NCBI GenBank assembly: GCA_036417435.1
Contig: CM070899.1
Span: 103,604,368 to 103,668,367 of the forward strand
Direction: 5' to 3'
Origin: Inia geoffrensis
Taxonomy: Eukaryota > Chordata > Mammalia > Artiodactyla > Iniidae
Length of the DNA stretch: 64,000 bases
The notes under the pieces: generated by a model
Seen by the model: only the letters and a program-made list of their open reading frames with translations
Told to the model about the DNA's origin: nothing
The model's database searches: none
Made by a program: the position numbers and the translations under genes
Shown here: positions 1 through 10,957 of the stretch, piece by piece
How the letters are laid out: each line of letters begins with the position of its first letter
Numbering within the stretch: the first letter of the stretch is position 1

Positions 1-463
1 TTGCGGCCAGCTCCCAAGAAAGCGAGTTGAAAAAAGGAGCTCAGGGGCACTGCATTTCACAAACCTGCAGACTTATAAAGGACAACTATCGTCCAAAAAT
101 ATGTTGAGGTAAGGCTGCGAAGAGGACTGGAAAGCGAGGCGCATTTGCAGGAAACACGTTTCGGGAGGTCGATTGGAATTGCATTTAAAGCATAGGAAAG
201 GAGGCGGAACGTCGACAAAGATGCACTTGGCCAAAAAGGGCGTATGCTTTTGTTCCTGAACAAAAGCATACGCCCTTTTTGGCCAACCGAGCAAGCGTGA
301 AAGGGAAATCCGCGCTACGACGAAGTCTCTCTTCCCACCGGTCAAAAGAGACATCTGAAAAATGTGTAAAAACCAGAAAGGCAGCAGAGGCCACGGAGAT
401 CGGGGAACCTTGTTAGGCTGATGGGCGGGACGTAAATGGCCAAGAGCCACTCTGGAGAATTGA
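1..463 (+). repeat. Satellite monomer, 3' partial (window edge)
   Basis: Last 463 bp of a monomer cut by the window start. It carries the 60-bp form of the palindrome at 227-286. It matches 20,989-21,451 at an offset of 20,988 with one visible difference (GAACG against GAAGG before the TCGAC site). Confidence 0.95.
227..286. repeat. Palindrome, short (60-bp) form
   Basis: Two 28-bp arms, beginning TTGGCCAAAAAGGG and ending in the reverse complement, flank a 4-base centre CCTG. The arms are perfect here. The same 60-bp form recurs at 3720, 10721, 19473, 21215, 24708, 31699, 43957 and 50962. It could extrude as a cruciform or fold as a hairpin in RNA; no function is shown. Confidence 0.95.
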
Positions 464-1075
464 ATGGTGCTTCCTGAAACAGCGAAAACACAAAGCTAGA
501 GAGCCTGGGGCACTTCCACCTATGGTCTTACAGCTTCGGGAAATTCAAAGGGAAAAGATCCAGCCTCGCCAACGTTTGGGGCTGCTCTGTTTACCAGAAT
601 ACATACTAGGTTACCACGTAAATATCCCAGAAAGCGAAAAATGGATAAGGAAGCTGTGATACGTACGTACAATGGAATGTCACTCAGGAGTGCAATCAAT
701 GTCATCAGGTCCGTCGCAGCATAATGAGTAGACTTAGGAACGATGATTCTAAGGGAGGTAAAGGGCACGGAGAAAGAAACTTATGATATCATAAGATATC
801 ACTAACAGAGGTAAGGTAAACGTGGCTACGTATGAACATGATTAGAAAACAGAACAGAGTCTCACATTTGGAAAACTAACATATCCGTGCTTCAGGGGAA
901 TGCTGAGTTGGGGTGCTGCATACAACCAGAGATTGAAATTAGCACAGAGACCGTTCCATAAGCCAAATATGTCATAGACAGAACCTACTCCTGGCTCAAA
1001 GAAATGGACCCAGCACCCCATATTCAACGCATAGGAATATACCTGATGAGTCAGAATCTGAAAACCCAGGTACCG
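283..1075 (+). mobile_element. L1-derived part of the satellite monomer (reference copy)
   Basis: This stretch lines up in order with the end of L1 ORF2 and the L1 3' UTR. Shared landmarks are the CCCACC(A/G)GTCAAAAGAG block (L1 CACACCAGTCAGAATG), GATGGGCGGGACGTAAAT (L1 GTTGGTGGGAATGTAAAT), GAGCCACTCTGGAGAA (L1 CAGCCACTATGGAGAA), AATGGATAAGGAAG...TACAATGGAATGTCACTCAG, and AAGATATCACTAAC. Further on come AGACAGAACCTACTCC and GAATCTGAAAAC of the 3' UTR. The L1 fragment at 55,252-55,935 provides an internal comparison. Every monomer contains this part, so L1 supplied about 45% of the satellite unit. The rest of the unit (about 1,080 to the next palindrome) I do not recognise. The element is long dead, and its frames are broken. 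Confidence 0.88.
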
Positions 1076-2214
1076 GTATGTCTCCACGAGAGGCTCAAGC
1101 GTGTGTAGAGCGGCATAAACACAGCCGTGACAATCCGCTAAACCCCATTATAAAAATAAATTTCGCCCACGAAACACAAAGACGGTGAAAGAGAATTTCT
1201 TAAATAATGCGTTCAGGGCTTGTGATGCAACCTGGATTTGCCACATCTGCACCCACAGCTGGGTGAGACCTAAGGCTGGACACTTGGGGCTGAGAGGATT
1301 GATGAGGTTCGGTGAGCAAACGAGGATGCTCTGACATAATACTGCATGCTAGCCACTCAAGGGGCCCCAACTCTCCAGCTTGAAGGGATTCTTCCTGCAG
1401 GTAAAACATGCATGGAAAACCGAGAGGACGCTCCACCGCGTGGTCGGGCAACGTTTCTAAAACGCACCTCAGTTTTCCTCCCCTCGTTCTCGGGTTCGCC
1501 ATGCCAGACACCTTAGTAAACACCTCCCCGCTGGGAGAGTCAGGGCCCTTGATCTCCTGTCGGGCAGAGTTTTCAATTTCGGCAGAGGATGCACAGGAAT
1601 AGGGAGAACCAATGGGAGACTCGCTGGAGGTGTTTAGAGGGGCACATTCAACTCTCAGTTTCCCACCAGGAAGAAGAATTGTGCAAAGACTCGGCGTGCC
1701 GTGCTGGAACCAGCACAGTGGCTGAAGCCATCCCGCGCTTTGCGGCCAGCTCCCAAGAAAGCGAGTTGAAAAAAGGAGCTCAGGGGCACTGCATTTCACA
1801 AACCTGCAGACCTATAAAGGACAACTATCGTCCAAAAATATGTTGAGGTAAGGCTGCGAAGAGGACTGGAAAGCGAGGCGCATTTGCAGGAAACACGTTT
1901 CGGGAGGTCGATTGGAATTGCATTTAAAGCATAGGAAAGGAGGCGGAACGTCGACAAAGATGCACTTGGCCAAAAAGGGCGTATGCTTTTGTTCCTGAAT
2001 ATATTCAGGAACAAAAGCATACGCCCTTTTTGGCCAACCGAGCAAGCGTGAAAGGGAAATCCGCGCTACGACGAAGTCTCTCTTCCCACCGGTCAAAAGA
2101 GATATCTGAAAAATGTGTAAAAACCAGAAAGGCAGCAGAGGCCACGGAGATCGGGGAGCCTTGTTAGGCTGATGGGTGGGACGTAAATGGCCAAGAGCCA
2201 CTCTGGAGAATTGA
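464..2214 (+). repeat. Satellite monomer 1 (1,751 bp)
   Basis: Carries the 72-bp palindrome (1966-2037) and lacks the 4-bp GAGA near 1190. It is near-identical to monomer 13 (21452-23202), sharing the private ACCTATAAAGG variant near 1808. A 199-codon antisense frame (1200-1799) is open but begins at GTG, so I do not call it a gene. Confidence 0.95.
1966..2037. repeat. Palindrome, long (72-bp) form, perfect
   Basis: Two 36-bp arms meet with no spacer; the centre is TGAATATATTCA and the ends are TTGGCC...GGCCAA. This is the commonest state, in 16 of 32 copies. The right arm continues into L1-derived DNA and the left arm does not, which suggests that an inverted copy of the L1 edge created the palindrome (inference). 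Confidence 0.96.
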
Positions 2215-3956
2215 ATGGTGCTTCCTGAAACAGCGAAAACACAAAGTTACAGAGCCTGGGGCACTTCCACCTATGGTCTTACAGCTTCGGGAAATTCAAA
2301 GGGAAAAGATCCAGCCTCGCCAACGTTTGGGGCTGCTCTGTTTACCAGAATCCATACTAGGTTACCACGTAAATATCCCAGAAAGCGAAAAATGGATAAG
2401 GAAGCTGTGATACGTACGTACAATGGAATGTCACTCAGGAGTGCAATCAATGTCATCAGGTCCGTCGCAGCATAATGAGTAGACTTAGGAACGATGATTC
2501 TAAGGGAGGTAAAGGGCACGGAGAAAGAAACTTATGATATCATAAGATATCACTAACAGAGGTAAGGTAAACGTGGCTACGTATGAACATGATTAGAAAA
2601 CAGAACAGAGTCTCACATTTGGAAAACTAACATATCCGTGCTTCAGGGGAATGCTGAGTTGGGGTGCTGCATACAACCAGAGATTGAAATTAGCACAGAG
2701 ACCGTTCCATAAGCCAAATATGTCATAGACAGAACCTACTCCTGGCTCAAAGAAATGGACCCAGCACCCCATATTCAACGCATAGGAATATACCTGATGA
2801 GTCAGAATCTGAAAACCCAGGTACCGGTATGTCTCCACGAGAGACTCAAGCGTGTGTAGAGCGGCATAAACACAGCCGTGACAATCCGCTAAACCCCATT
2901 ATAAAAATAAATTTCGCCAACGAAACACAAAGACGGTGAAAGAGAGAGAATTTCTTAAATAATGCGTTCAGGGCTTGTGATGCAACCTGGATTTGCCACA
3001 TCTGCACCCACAGCTGGGTGAGACCTAAGGCTGGACACTTGGGGCTGAGAGGATTGATGAGGTTCGGTGAGCAAACGAGGATGCTCTGACATAATACTGC
3101 ATGCTAGCCACTCAAGGGGCCCCAACTCTCCAGCTTGAAGGGATTCTTCCTGCAGGTAAAACACGCATGGGAAACCGAGAGGACGCTCCACCGCGTGGTC
3201 GGGCAACGTTTCTAAAACGCACCTCAGTTTTCCTCCCCTCGTTCTCGGGTTCGCCATGCCAGACACCTTAGTAAAATCCTCCCCGCTGGGAGAGTCGGGC
3301 CCTTGATCTCCTGTCGGGCAGAGTTTGCAATTTCTGCAGAGGATGCACAGGAATAGGGAGAACCAATGGGAGACTCGCTGGAGGTGTTTAGAGGGGCACA
3401 TTCAACTCTCAGTTTCCCACCAGGAAGAAGAATTGTGCAAAGACTCGGCGTGCCGTGCTGGAAACAGCACAGTGGCTGAAGCCATCCCGCGCTTTGCGGC
3501 CAGCTCCCAAGAAAGCGAGTTGAAAAAAGGAGCTCAGGGGCACTGCATTTCACAAACCTGCAGACTTATAAAGGACAACTATCGTCCAAAAATATGTTGA
3601 GGTAAGGCTCCGAAGAGGACTGGAAAGCGAGGCGCATTTGCAGGAAACACGTTTCGGGAGGTCGATTGGAATTGCATTTAAAGCATAGGAAAGGAGGCGG
3701 AACGTCGACAAAGATGCACTTGGCCAAAAAGGGCGTATGCTTTTGTTCCTGAACAAAAGCATACGCCCTTTTTGGCCAACCGAGCAAGCGTGAAAGGGAA
3801 ATCCGCGCTACGACGAAGTCTCTCTTCCCACCGGTCAAAAGAGACATCTGAAAAATGTGTAAAAACCAGAAAGGCAGCAGAGGCCACGGAGATCGGGGAG
3901 CCTTGTTAGGCTGATGGGCGGGACGTAAATGGCCAAGAGCCACTCTGGAGAATTGA
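2215..3956 (+). repeat. Satellite monomer 2 (1,742 bp)
   Basis: 60-bp palindrome at 3720-3779. A single-base deletion near 3297 (GAGTCGGGCCC against GAGTCAGGGCCC) shifts the long antisense frame. Partner of monomer 14 (23203-24944). Confidence 0.95.
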
Positions 3957-5710
3957 ATGGTGCTTCCAGAAACAGCGAAAACACAAAGTTACAGAGCCTG
4001 GGGCACTTCCACCTATGGTCTTACAGCTTCGGGAAATTCAAAGGGAAAAGATCCAGCCTCGCCAACGTTTGGGGCTGCTCTGTTTACCAGAATCCATACT
4101 AGGTTACCACGTAAATATCCCAGAAAGCGAAAAATGGATAAGGAAGCTGTGATACGTACGTACAATGGAATGTCACTCAGGAGTGCAATCAATGTCATCA
4201 GGCCCGTCGCGGCAGAATGAGTAGACTTAGGAACGTTGATTCTAAGGGAGGTAAAGGGCACGGAGAAAGAAACTTATGATATCATAAGATATCACTAACA
4301 GAGGTAAGGTAAACGTGGCTACGTATGAACATGATTAGAAAACAGAACAGAGTCTCACATTTGGAAAACTAACATATCTGTGCTTCAGGGGAATGCTGAG
4401 TTGGGGTGCTGCATACAACCAGAGATTGAAATTAGCACAGAGACCGTTCAATAAGCCAAATATGTCATAGACAGAACCTACTCCTGGCTCAAAGTAATGG
4501 ACTCAGCACCCCGTATTCAACGCATAGGAATATACCTGATGAGTCAGAATCTGAAAACCCAGGTACCGGTATGTCTCCACGAGAGGCTCAAGCGTGTGTA
4601 GAGCGGCATAAACACAGCCGTGACAATCCGCTAAACCCCATTATAAAAATAAATTTCGCCAACGAAACACAAAGACGGTGAAAGAGAGAGAATTTCTTAA
4701 ATAATGTGTTCAGGGCTTGTGATGCAACCTGGATTTGCCACATTGCACCCACAGCTGGGTGAGACCTAAGGCTGGACACTTGGGGCTGAGAGGATTGATG
4801 AGGTTCGGTGAGCAAACGAGGATGCTCTGACATAATACTGCATGCTAGCCACTCAAGGGGCCCCAACTCTCCAGCTTGAAGGCATTCTTCCTACAGGTAA
4901 AACACGCATGGGAAACCGAGAGGACGCTCCACCGCGTGGTCGGGCAACGTTTCTAAAACGCACCTCAGTTTTCCTCCCCTCGTTCTCGGGTTCGCCATGC
5001 CAGACACCTTAGTAAAAACCTCCCCGCTGGGAGAGTCAGGGCCCCTGATCTCCTGTCGGGCAGAGTTTGCAATTTCTGCAGAGGATGCACAGGAATAGGG
5101 AGAACCAATGGGAGACTCGTTGGAGGTGTTTAGAGGGGCACATTCAACTCTCAGTTTCCCACCAGGAAGAAGAATTGTGCAAAGACTCGGCGTGCCGTGC
5201 TGGAACCAGCACAGTGGCTGAAGCCATCCCGCGCTTTGCCGTCAGCTCCCAAGAAAGTGAGTTGAAAAAAGGAGCTCAGGGGCACTGCATTTCACAAACC
5301 TGCAGACTTATAAAGGGCAACTATCGTCCAAAAATTTGTTGAGGTAAGGCTGCGAAGAGGACTGGAAAGCGAGGCGCATTTGCAGGAAACGCGTTTCGGG
5401 AGGTCGATTGGAATTGCATTTAAAGGATAGGAAAGGAGGCGGAACGTCGACAAAGATGCACTTGGCCAAAAAGGGCGTATGCTTTTGTTCCTGAATATAT
5501 TCAGGAACAAAAGCATACGCCCTTTTTGGCCAACCGAGCAAGCGTGAAAGGGAAATCCGCGCTACGACGAAGTCTGTCTTCCCACCAGTCAAAAGAGACA
5601 TCTGAAAAATGTGTAAAAACCAGAAAGGCAGCAGAGGCCACGGAGATCGGGGAGCCTTGTTAGGCTGATGGGCGGGACGTAAATGGCCAAGAGCCACTCT
5701 GGAGAATTGA
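3957..5710 (+). repeat. Satellite monomer 3 (1,754 bp)
   Basis: 72-bp palindrome at 5462-5533. A 1-bp deletion near 4743 (CACATTGCACC) explains the length. The CCGTTCAATAAG variant (near 4447) is shared only with monomers 15 and 22, which marks common descent. Confidence 0.95.
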
Positions 5711-7463
5711 ATGGTGCTTCCTGAAACAGCGAAAACACAAAGCTACAGAGCCTGGGGCACTTCCACCTATGGTCTTACAGCTTCGGGAAATTCAAAGGGA
5801 AAAGATCCAGCCTCGCCAACGTTTGGGGCTGCTCTGTTTACCAGAATCCATACTAGGTTACCACGTAAATATCCCAGAAAGCGAAAAATGGATAAGGAAG
5901 CTGTGATACGTACGTACAATGGAATGTCACTCAGGAGTGCAAACAATGTCATCAGACCCGTCGCAGCATAATGAGTAGACTTAGGAACGATGATTCTAAG
6001 GGAGGTAAAGGGCACGGAGAAAGAAACTTATGATATCATAAGATATCACTAACAGAGGTAAGGTAAACGTAGCTATATATGAACATGATTAGAAAACAGA
6101 ACAGAGTCTCACATTTGGAAAACTAACATATCCGTGCTTCAGGGGAATGCTGAGTTGGGGTGCTGCATACAACCAGAGATTGAAATTAGCACAGAGACCG
6201 TTCCATAAGCCAAATATGTCATAGACAGAACCTACTCCTGGCTCAAAGAAATGGACTCAGCATCCCGTATTCAACGCATAGGAATATACCTGATGAGTCA
6301 GAATCTGAAAACCCAGGTACCGGTATGTCTCCACGAGAGACTCAAGCGTGTGTAGAGCGGCATAAACACAGCCGTGACAATCCGCTAAACCCCATTATAA
6401 AAATAAATTTCGCCAACGAAACACAAAGACGGTGAAAGAGAGAGAATTTCTTAAATAATGCGTTCAGGGCTTGTGATGCAACCTGGATTTGCCACATCTG
6501 CACCCACAGCTGGGTGAGGCCTTAGGCTGGACACTTGGGGCTGAGAGGATTGATGAGGTTCGGTGAGCAAACGAGGATGCTCTGACATAATACTGCATGC
6601 TAGCCACTCAAGGGGCCCCAACTCTCCAGCTTGAAGGGATTCTTCCTGCAGGTAAAACACGCATGGGAAACCGAGAGGACGCTCCACCGCGTGGTCGGGC
6701 AACGTTTCTAAAACGCACCTCAGTGTTCCTCCCCTCGTTCTCGGGTTCGCGATGCCAGACACCTTAGTAAAAACCTCCCCGCTGGGAGAGTCAGGGCCCC
6801 TGATCTCGTGTCGGGCAGAGTTTGCAATTTCTGCAGAGGTTGCACAGGAATAGGGAGAACCAATGGGAGACTCGCTGGAGGTGTTTAGAGGGGCACATTC
6901 AACTCTCAGTTTCCCACCAGGAAGAAGAATTGTGCAAAGACTCGGCGTGCCGTGCTGGAACCAGCACAGTGGCTGAAGCCATCCCGCGCTATGCCGTCAG
7001 CTCCCAAGAAAGTGAGTTGAAAAAGGGAGCTCAGGGGCACTGCATTTCACAAACCTGCAGACTTATAAAGGACAACTATCGTCCAAAAATATGTTGAGGT
7101 AAGGCTGCGAAGAGGACTGGAAAGCGAGGCGCATTTGCAGGAAACACGTTTCGGGAGGTCGATTGGAATTGCATTTAAAGCATAGGAAAGGAGGCGGAAC
7201 GTCGACAAAGATGCACTTGGCCAAAAAGGGCGTATGCTTTTGTTCCTGAATATTCAGGAAGAAAAGCATACGCCCTTTTTGGCCAACCGAGCAAGCGTGA
7301 AAGGGAAATCCGCGCTACAACGAAGTCTCTCTTCCCACTGGTCAAAAGAGACATCTGAAAAATGTGTAAAAACCAGAAAGGCAGCAGAGGCCACGGAGAT
7401 CGGGGAGCCTTGTTAGGCTGATGGGCGGGACGTAAATGGCCAAGAGCCACTCTGGAGAATTGA
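5711..7463 (+). repeat. Satellite monomer 4 (1,753 bp)
   Basis: 70-bp palindrome at 7217-7286, with centre TGAATATTCA and one arm mismatch (GGAAGAAAAG). The ACGTAGCTATATATG variant near 6067 recurs in monomers 8 and 9. Partner of monomer 8 at offset 6,999. Confidence 0.95.
7217..7286. repeat. Palindrome, 70-bp form with one arm mismatch
   Basis: The centre is two bases shorter than in the 72-bp form (TGAATATTCA). One base of the right arm is changed (GAAGAAAAG for GAACAAAAG). Exactly the same mismatch is present at 14216-14285 and 15969-16038, so these three copies share an ancestor. Confidence 0.94.
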
Positions 7464-9214
7464 ATGGTGCTTCCTGAAACAGCGAAAACACAAAGCTACA
7501 GAGCCTGGGGCACTTCCACCTATGGTCTTACAGCTTCGGGAAATTCAAAGGGAAAAGATCCAGCCTCGCCAACGTTTGGGGCTGCTCTGTTTACCAGAAT
7601 CCATACTAGGTTACCACGTAAATATCCCAGAAAGCGAAAAATGGATAAGGAAGCTGTGATACGTACGTACAATGGAATGTCACTCAGGAGTGCAATCAAT
7701 GTCATCAGACCCATCGCAGCAGAACGAGTAGACTTAAGAACGATGATTCTAAGGGAGGTAAAGGGCACGGAGAAAGAAACTTATGATATCATAAGATATC
7801 ACTAACAGAGGTAAGGTAAACGTGGCTACGTATGAACATGATTAGAAAACAGAACAGAGTCTCACATTTGGAAAACTAACATATCTGTGCTTCAGGGGAA
7901 TGCTGAGTTGGGGTGCTGCATACAACCAGAGATTGAAATTAGCACAGAGACCGTTCCATAAGCCAAATATGTCATAGACAGAACCTACTCCTGGCTCAAA
8001 GAAATGGACTCAGCACCCCGTATTCAACGCATAGGAATATACCTGATGAGTCAGAATCTGAAAACCCAGGTACCGGTATGTCTCCACGAGAGGCTCAAGC
8101 GTGTGTAGAGCGGCATAAACACAGCCGTGACAATCCGCTAAACCCCATTATAAAAATAAATTTCGCCAACGAAACACAAAGACGGTGAAAGAGAATTTCT
8201 TAAATAATGCGTTCAGGGCTTGTGATGCAACCTGGATTTGCCACATCTGCACCCACAGCTGGGTGAGACCTAAGGCTGGACACTTGGGGCTGAGAGGATT
8301 GATGAGGTTCGGTGAGCAAACGAGGATGCTCTGACATAATACTGCATGCTAGCCACTCAAGGGGCCCCAACTCTCCAGCTTGAAGGGATTCTTCCTGCAG
8401 GTAAAACATGCATGGGAAACCGAGAGGACGCTCCACCGCGTGGTCGGGCAACGTTTCTAAAACGCACCTCAGTTTTCCTCCCCTCGTTCTCGGGTTCGCC
8501 ATGCCAGACACCTTAGTAAACACCTCCCCGCTGGGAGAGTCAGGGCCCTTGATCTCCTGTCGGGCAGAGTTTGCAATTTCGGCAGAGGATGCACAGGAAT
8601 AGGGAGAACCAATGGGAGACTCGCTGGAGGTGTTTAGAGGGGCACATTCAACTCTCAGTTTCCCACCAGGAAGAAGAATTGTGCAAAGACTCGGCGTGCC
8701 GTGCTGGAACCAGCACAGTGGCTGAAGCCATCCCGCGCTTTGCGGCCAGCTCCCAAGAAAGCGAGTTGAAAAAAGGAGCTCAGGGGCACTGCATTTCACA
8801 AACCTGCAGACTTATAAAGGGCAACTATCGTCCAAAAATTTGTTGAGGTAAGGCTGCGAAGAGGACTGGAAAGCGAGGCGCATTTGCAGGAAACGCGTTT
8901 CGGGAGGTCGATTGGAATTGCATTTAAAGGATAGGAAAGGAGGCGGAACGTCGACAAAGATGCACTTGGCCAAAAAGGGCGTATGCTTTTGTTCCTGAAT
9001 ATATTCAGGAACAAAAGCATACGCCCTTTTTGGCCAACCGAGCAAGCGTGAAAGGGAAATCCGCGCTACGACGAAGTCTCTCTTCCCACCAGTCAAAAGA
9101 GACATCTGAAAAATGTGTAAAAACCAGAAAGGCAGCAGAGGCCACGGAGATCAGGGAACCTTGTTAGGCTGATGGGCGGGACGTAAATGGCCAAGAGCCA
9201 CTCTGGAGAATTGA
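7464..9214 (+). repeat. Satellite monomer 5 (1,751 bp)
   Basis: 72-bp palindrome at 8966-9037; lacks GAGA near 8190. Near-identical to monomer 10 (offset 8,752). The long antisense frame 8200-8799 is open. Confidence 0.95.
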
Positions 9215-10957
9215 ATGGTGCTTCCTGAAACAGCGAAAACACAAAGCTACAGAGCCTGGGGCACTTCCACCTATGGTCTTACAGCTTCGGGAAATTCAAA
9301 GGGAAAAGATCCAGCATCGCCAACGTTTGGGGCTGCTCTGTTTACCAGAATCCATACTAGGTTACCACGTAAATATCCCAGAAAGCGAAAAATGGATAAG
9401 GAAGCTGTGATACGTACGTACAATGGAATGTCACTCAGGAGTGCAATCAATGTCATCAGACCCGTCGCAGCAGAACGAGTAGACTTAGGAATGATGATTC
9501 TAAGGGAGGTAAAGGGCACGGAGAAAGAAACTTATGAGATCATAAGATATCACTAACAGAGGTAAGGTAAACGTGGCTACGTATGAACATGATTAGAAAA
9601 CAGAACAGAGTCTCACATTTGGAAAACTAACATATCCGTGCTTCAGGGGAATGCTGAGTTGGGGTGCTGCATACAACCAGAGATTGAAATTAGCACAGAG
9701 ACCGTTCCATAAGCCAAATATGTCATAGACAGAACCTACTCCTGGCTCAAAGAAATTGACTCAGCACCCCGTATTCAACGCATAGGAATATACCTGATGA
9801 GTCAGAATCTGAAAACCCAGGTACCGGTATGTCTCCACGAGAGACTCAAGCGTGTGTAGAGCGGCATAAACACAGCCGTGACAATCCGCTAAACCCCATT
9901 ATAAAAATAAATTTCGCCAACGAAACACAAAGACGGTGAAAGAGAGAGAATTTCTTAAATAATGCGTTCAGGGCTTGTGATGCAACCTGGATTTGCCACA
10001 TCTGCACCCACAGCTGGGTGAGGCCTAAGGCTGGACACTTGGGGCTGAGAGGATTGATGAGGTTCGGTGAGCAAACGAGGATGCTCTGACATAATGCTGC
10101 ATGCTAGCCACTCAAGGGGCCCCAACTCTCCAGCTTGAAGGGATTCTTCCTGCAGGTAAAACACGCATGGGAAACCGAGAGGACGCTCCACCGCGTGGTC
10201 GGGCAACGTTTCTAAAACGCACCTCAGTTTTCCTCCCCTCGTTCTCGGGTTCGCCATGCCAGACACCTTACTGAAATCCTCCCCGCTGGGAGAGTCAGGG
10301 CCCTTGATCTCCTGTCGGGCAGAGTTTGCAATTTCTGCAGAGGATGCACAGGAATAGGGAGAACCAATGGGAGACTCGCTGGAGGTGTTTAGAGGGGCAC
10401 ATTCAACTCTCAGTTTCCCACCAGGAAGAAGAATTGTGCAAAGACTCGGCGTGCCGTGCTGGAAACAGCACAGTGGCTGAAGCCATCCCGCGCTTTGCGG
10501 CCAGCTCCCAAGAAAGCGAGTTGAAAAAAGGAGCTCAGGGGCACTGCATTTCACAAACCTGCAGACTTATAAAGGACAACTATCGTCCAAAAATATGTTG
10601 AGGTAAGGCTGCGAAGAGGACTGGAAAGCGAGGCGCATTTGCAGGAAACACGTTTCGGGAGGTCGATTGGAATTGCATTTAAAGCATAGGAAAGGAGGCG
10701 GAACGTCGACAAAGATGCACTTGGCCAAAAAGGGCGTATGCTTTTGTTCCTGAACAAAAGCATACGCCCTTTTTGGCCAACCGAGCAAGCGTGAAAGGGA
10801 AATCCGCGCTACGACGAAGTCTCTCTTCCCACCGGTCAAAAGAGACATCTGAAAAATGTGTAAAAACCAGAAAGGCAGCAGAGGCCACGGAGATCGGGGA
10901 GCCTTGTTAGGCTGATGGGCGGGACGTAAATGGCCAAGAGCCACTCTGGAGAATTGA
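9215..10957 (+). repeat. Satellite monomer 6 (1,743 bp)
   Basis: 60-bp palindrome at 10721-10780. Carries the subtype marker TTACTGAAATCC (near 10268), seen also in monomers 11, 18, 25 and 29. Partner of monomer 11. Confidence 0.95.

Noticed and set aside
227..286. Palindrome as a rho-independent terminator
   Set aside because: Eukaryotic context, no adjacent gene, and arms far longer than a terminator stem.
1200..1799. Repeated 199-codon open frame on the minus strand as a gene family
   Set aside because: It begins with GTG, has no recognisable domain, and is frameshifted in many monomers. Its recurrence is fully explained by tandem copying.
464..2214. CENP-B box (TTCGNNNNANNCGGG) in the monomer, implying centromeric function
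   Set aside because: I looked on both strands of a monomer and found only partial matches, such as TTCGGGAAATTC; no full box.
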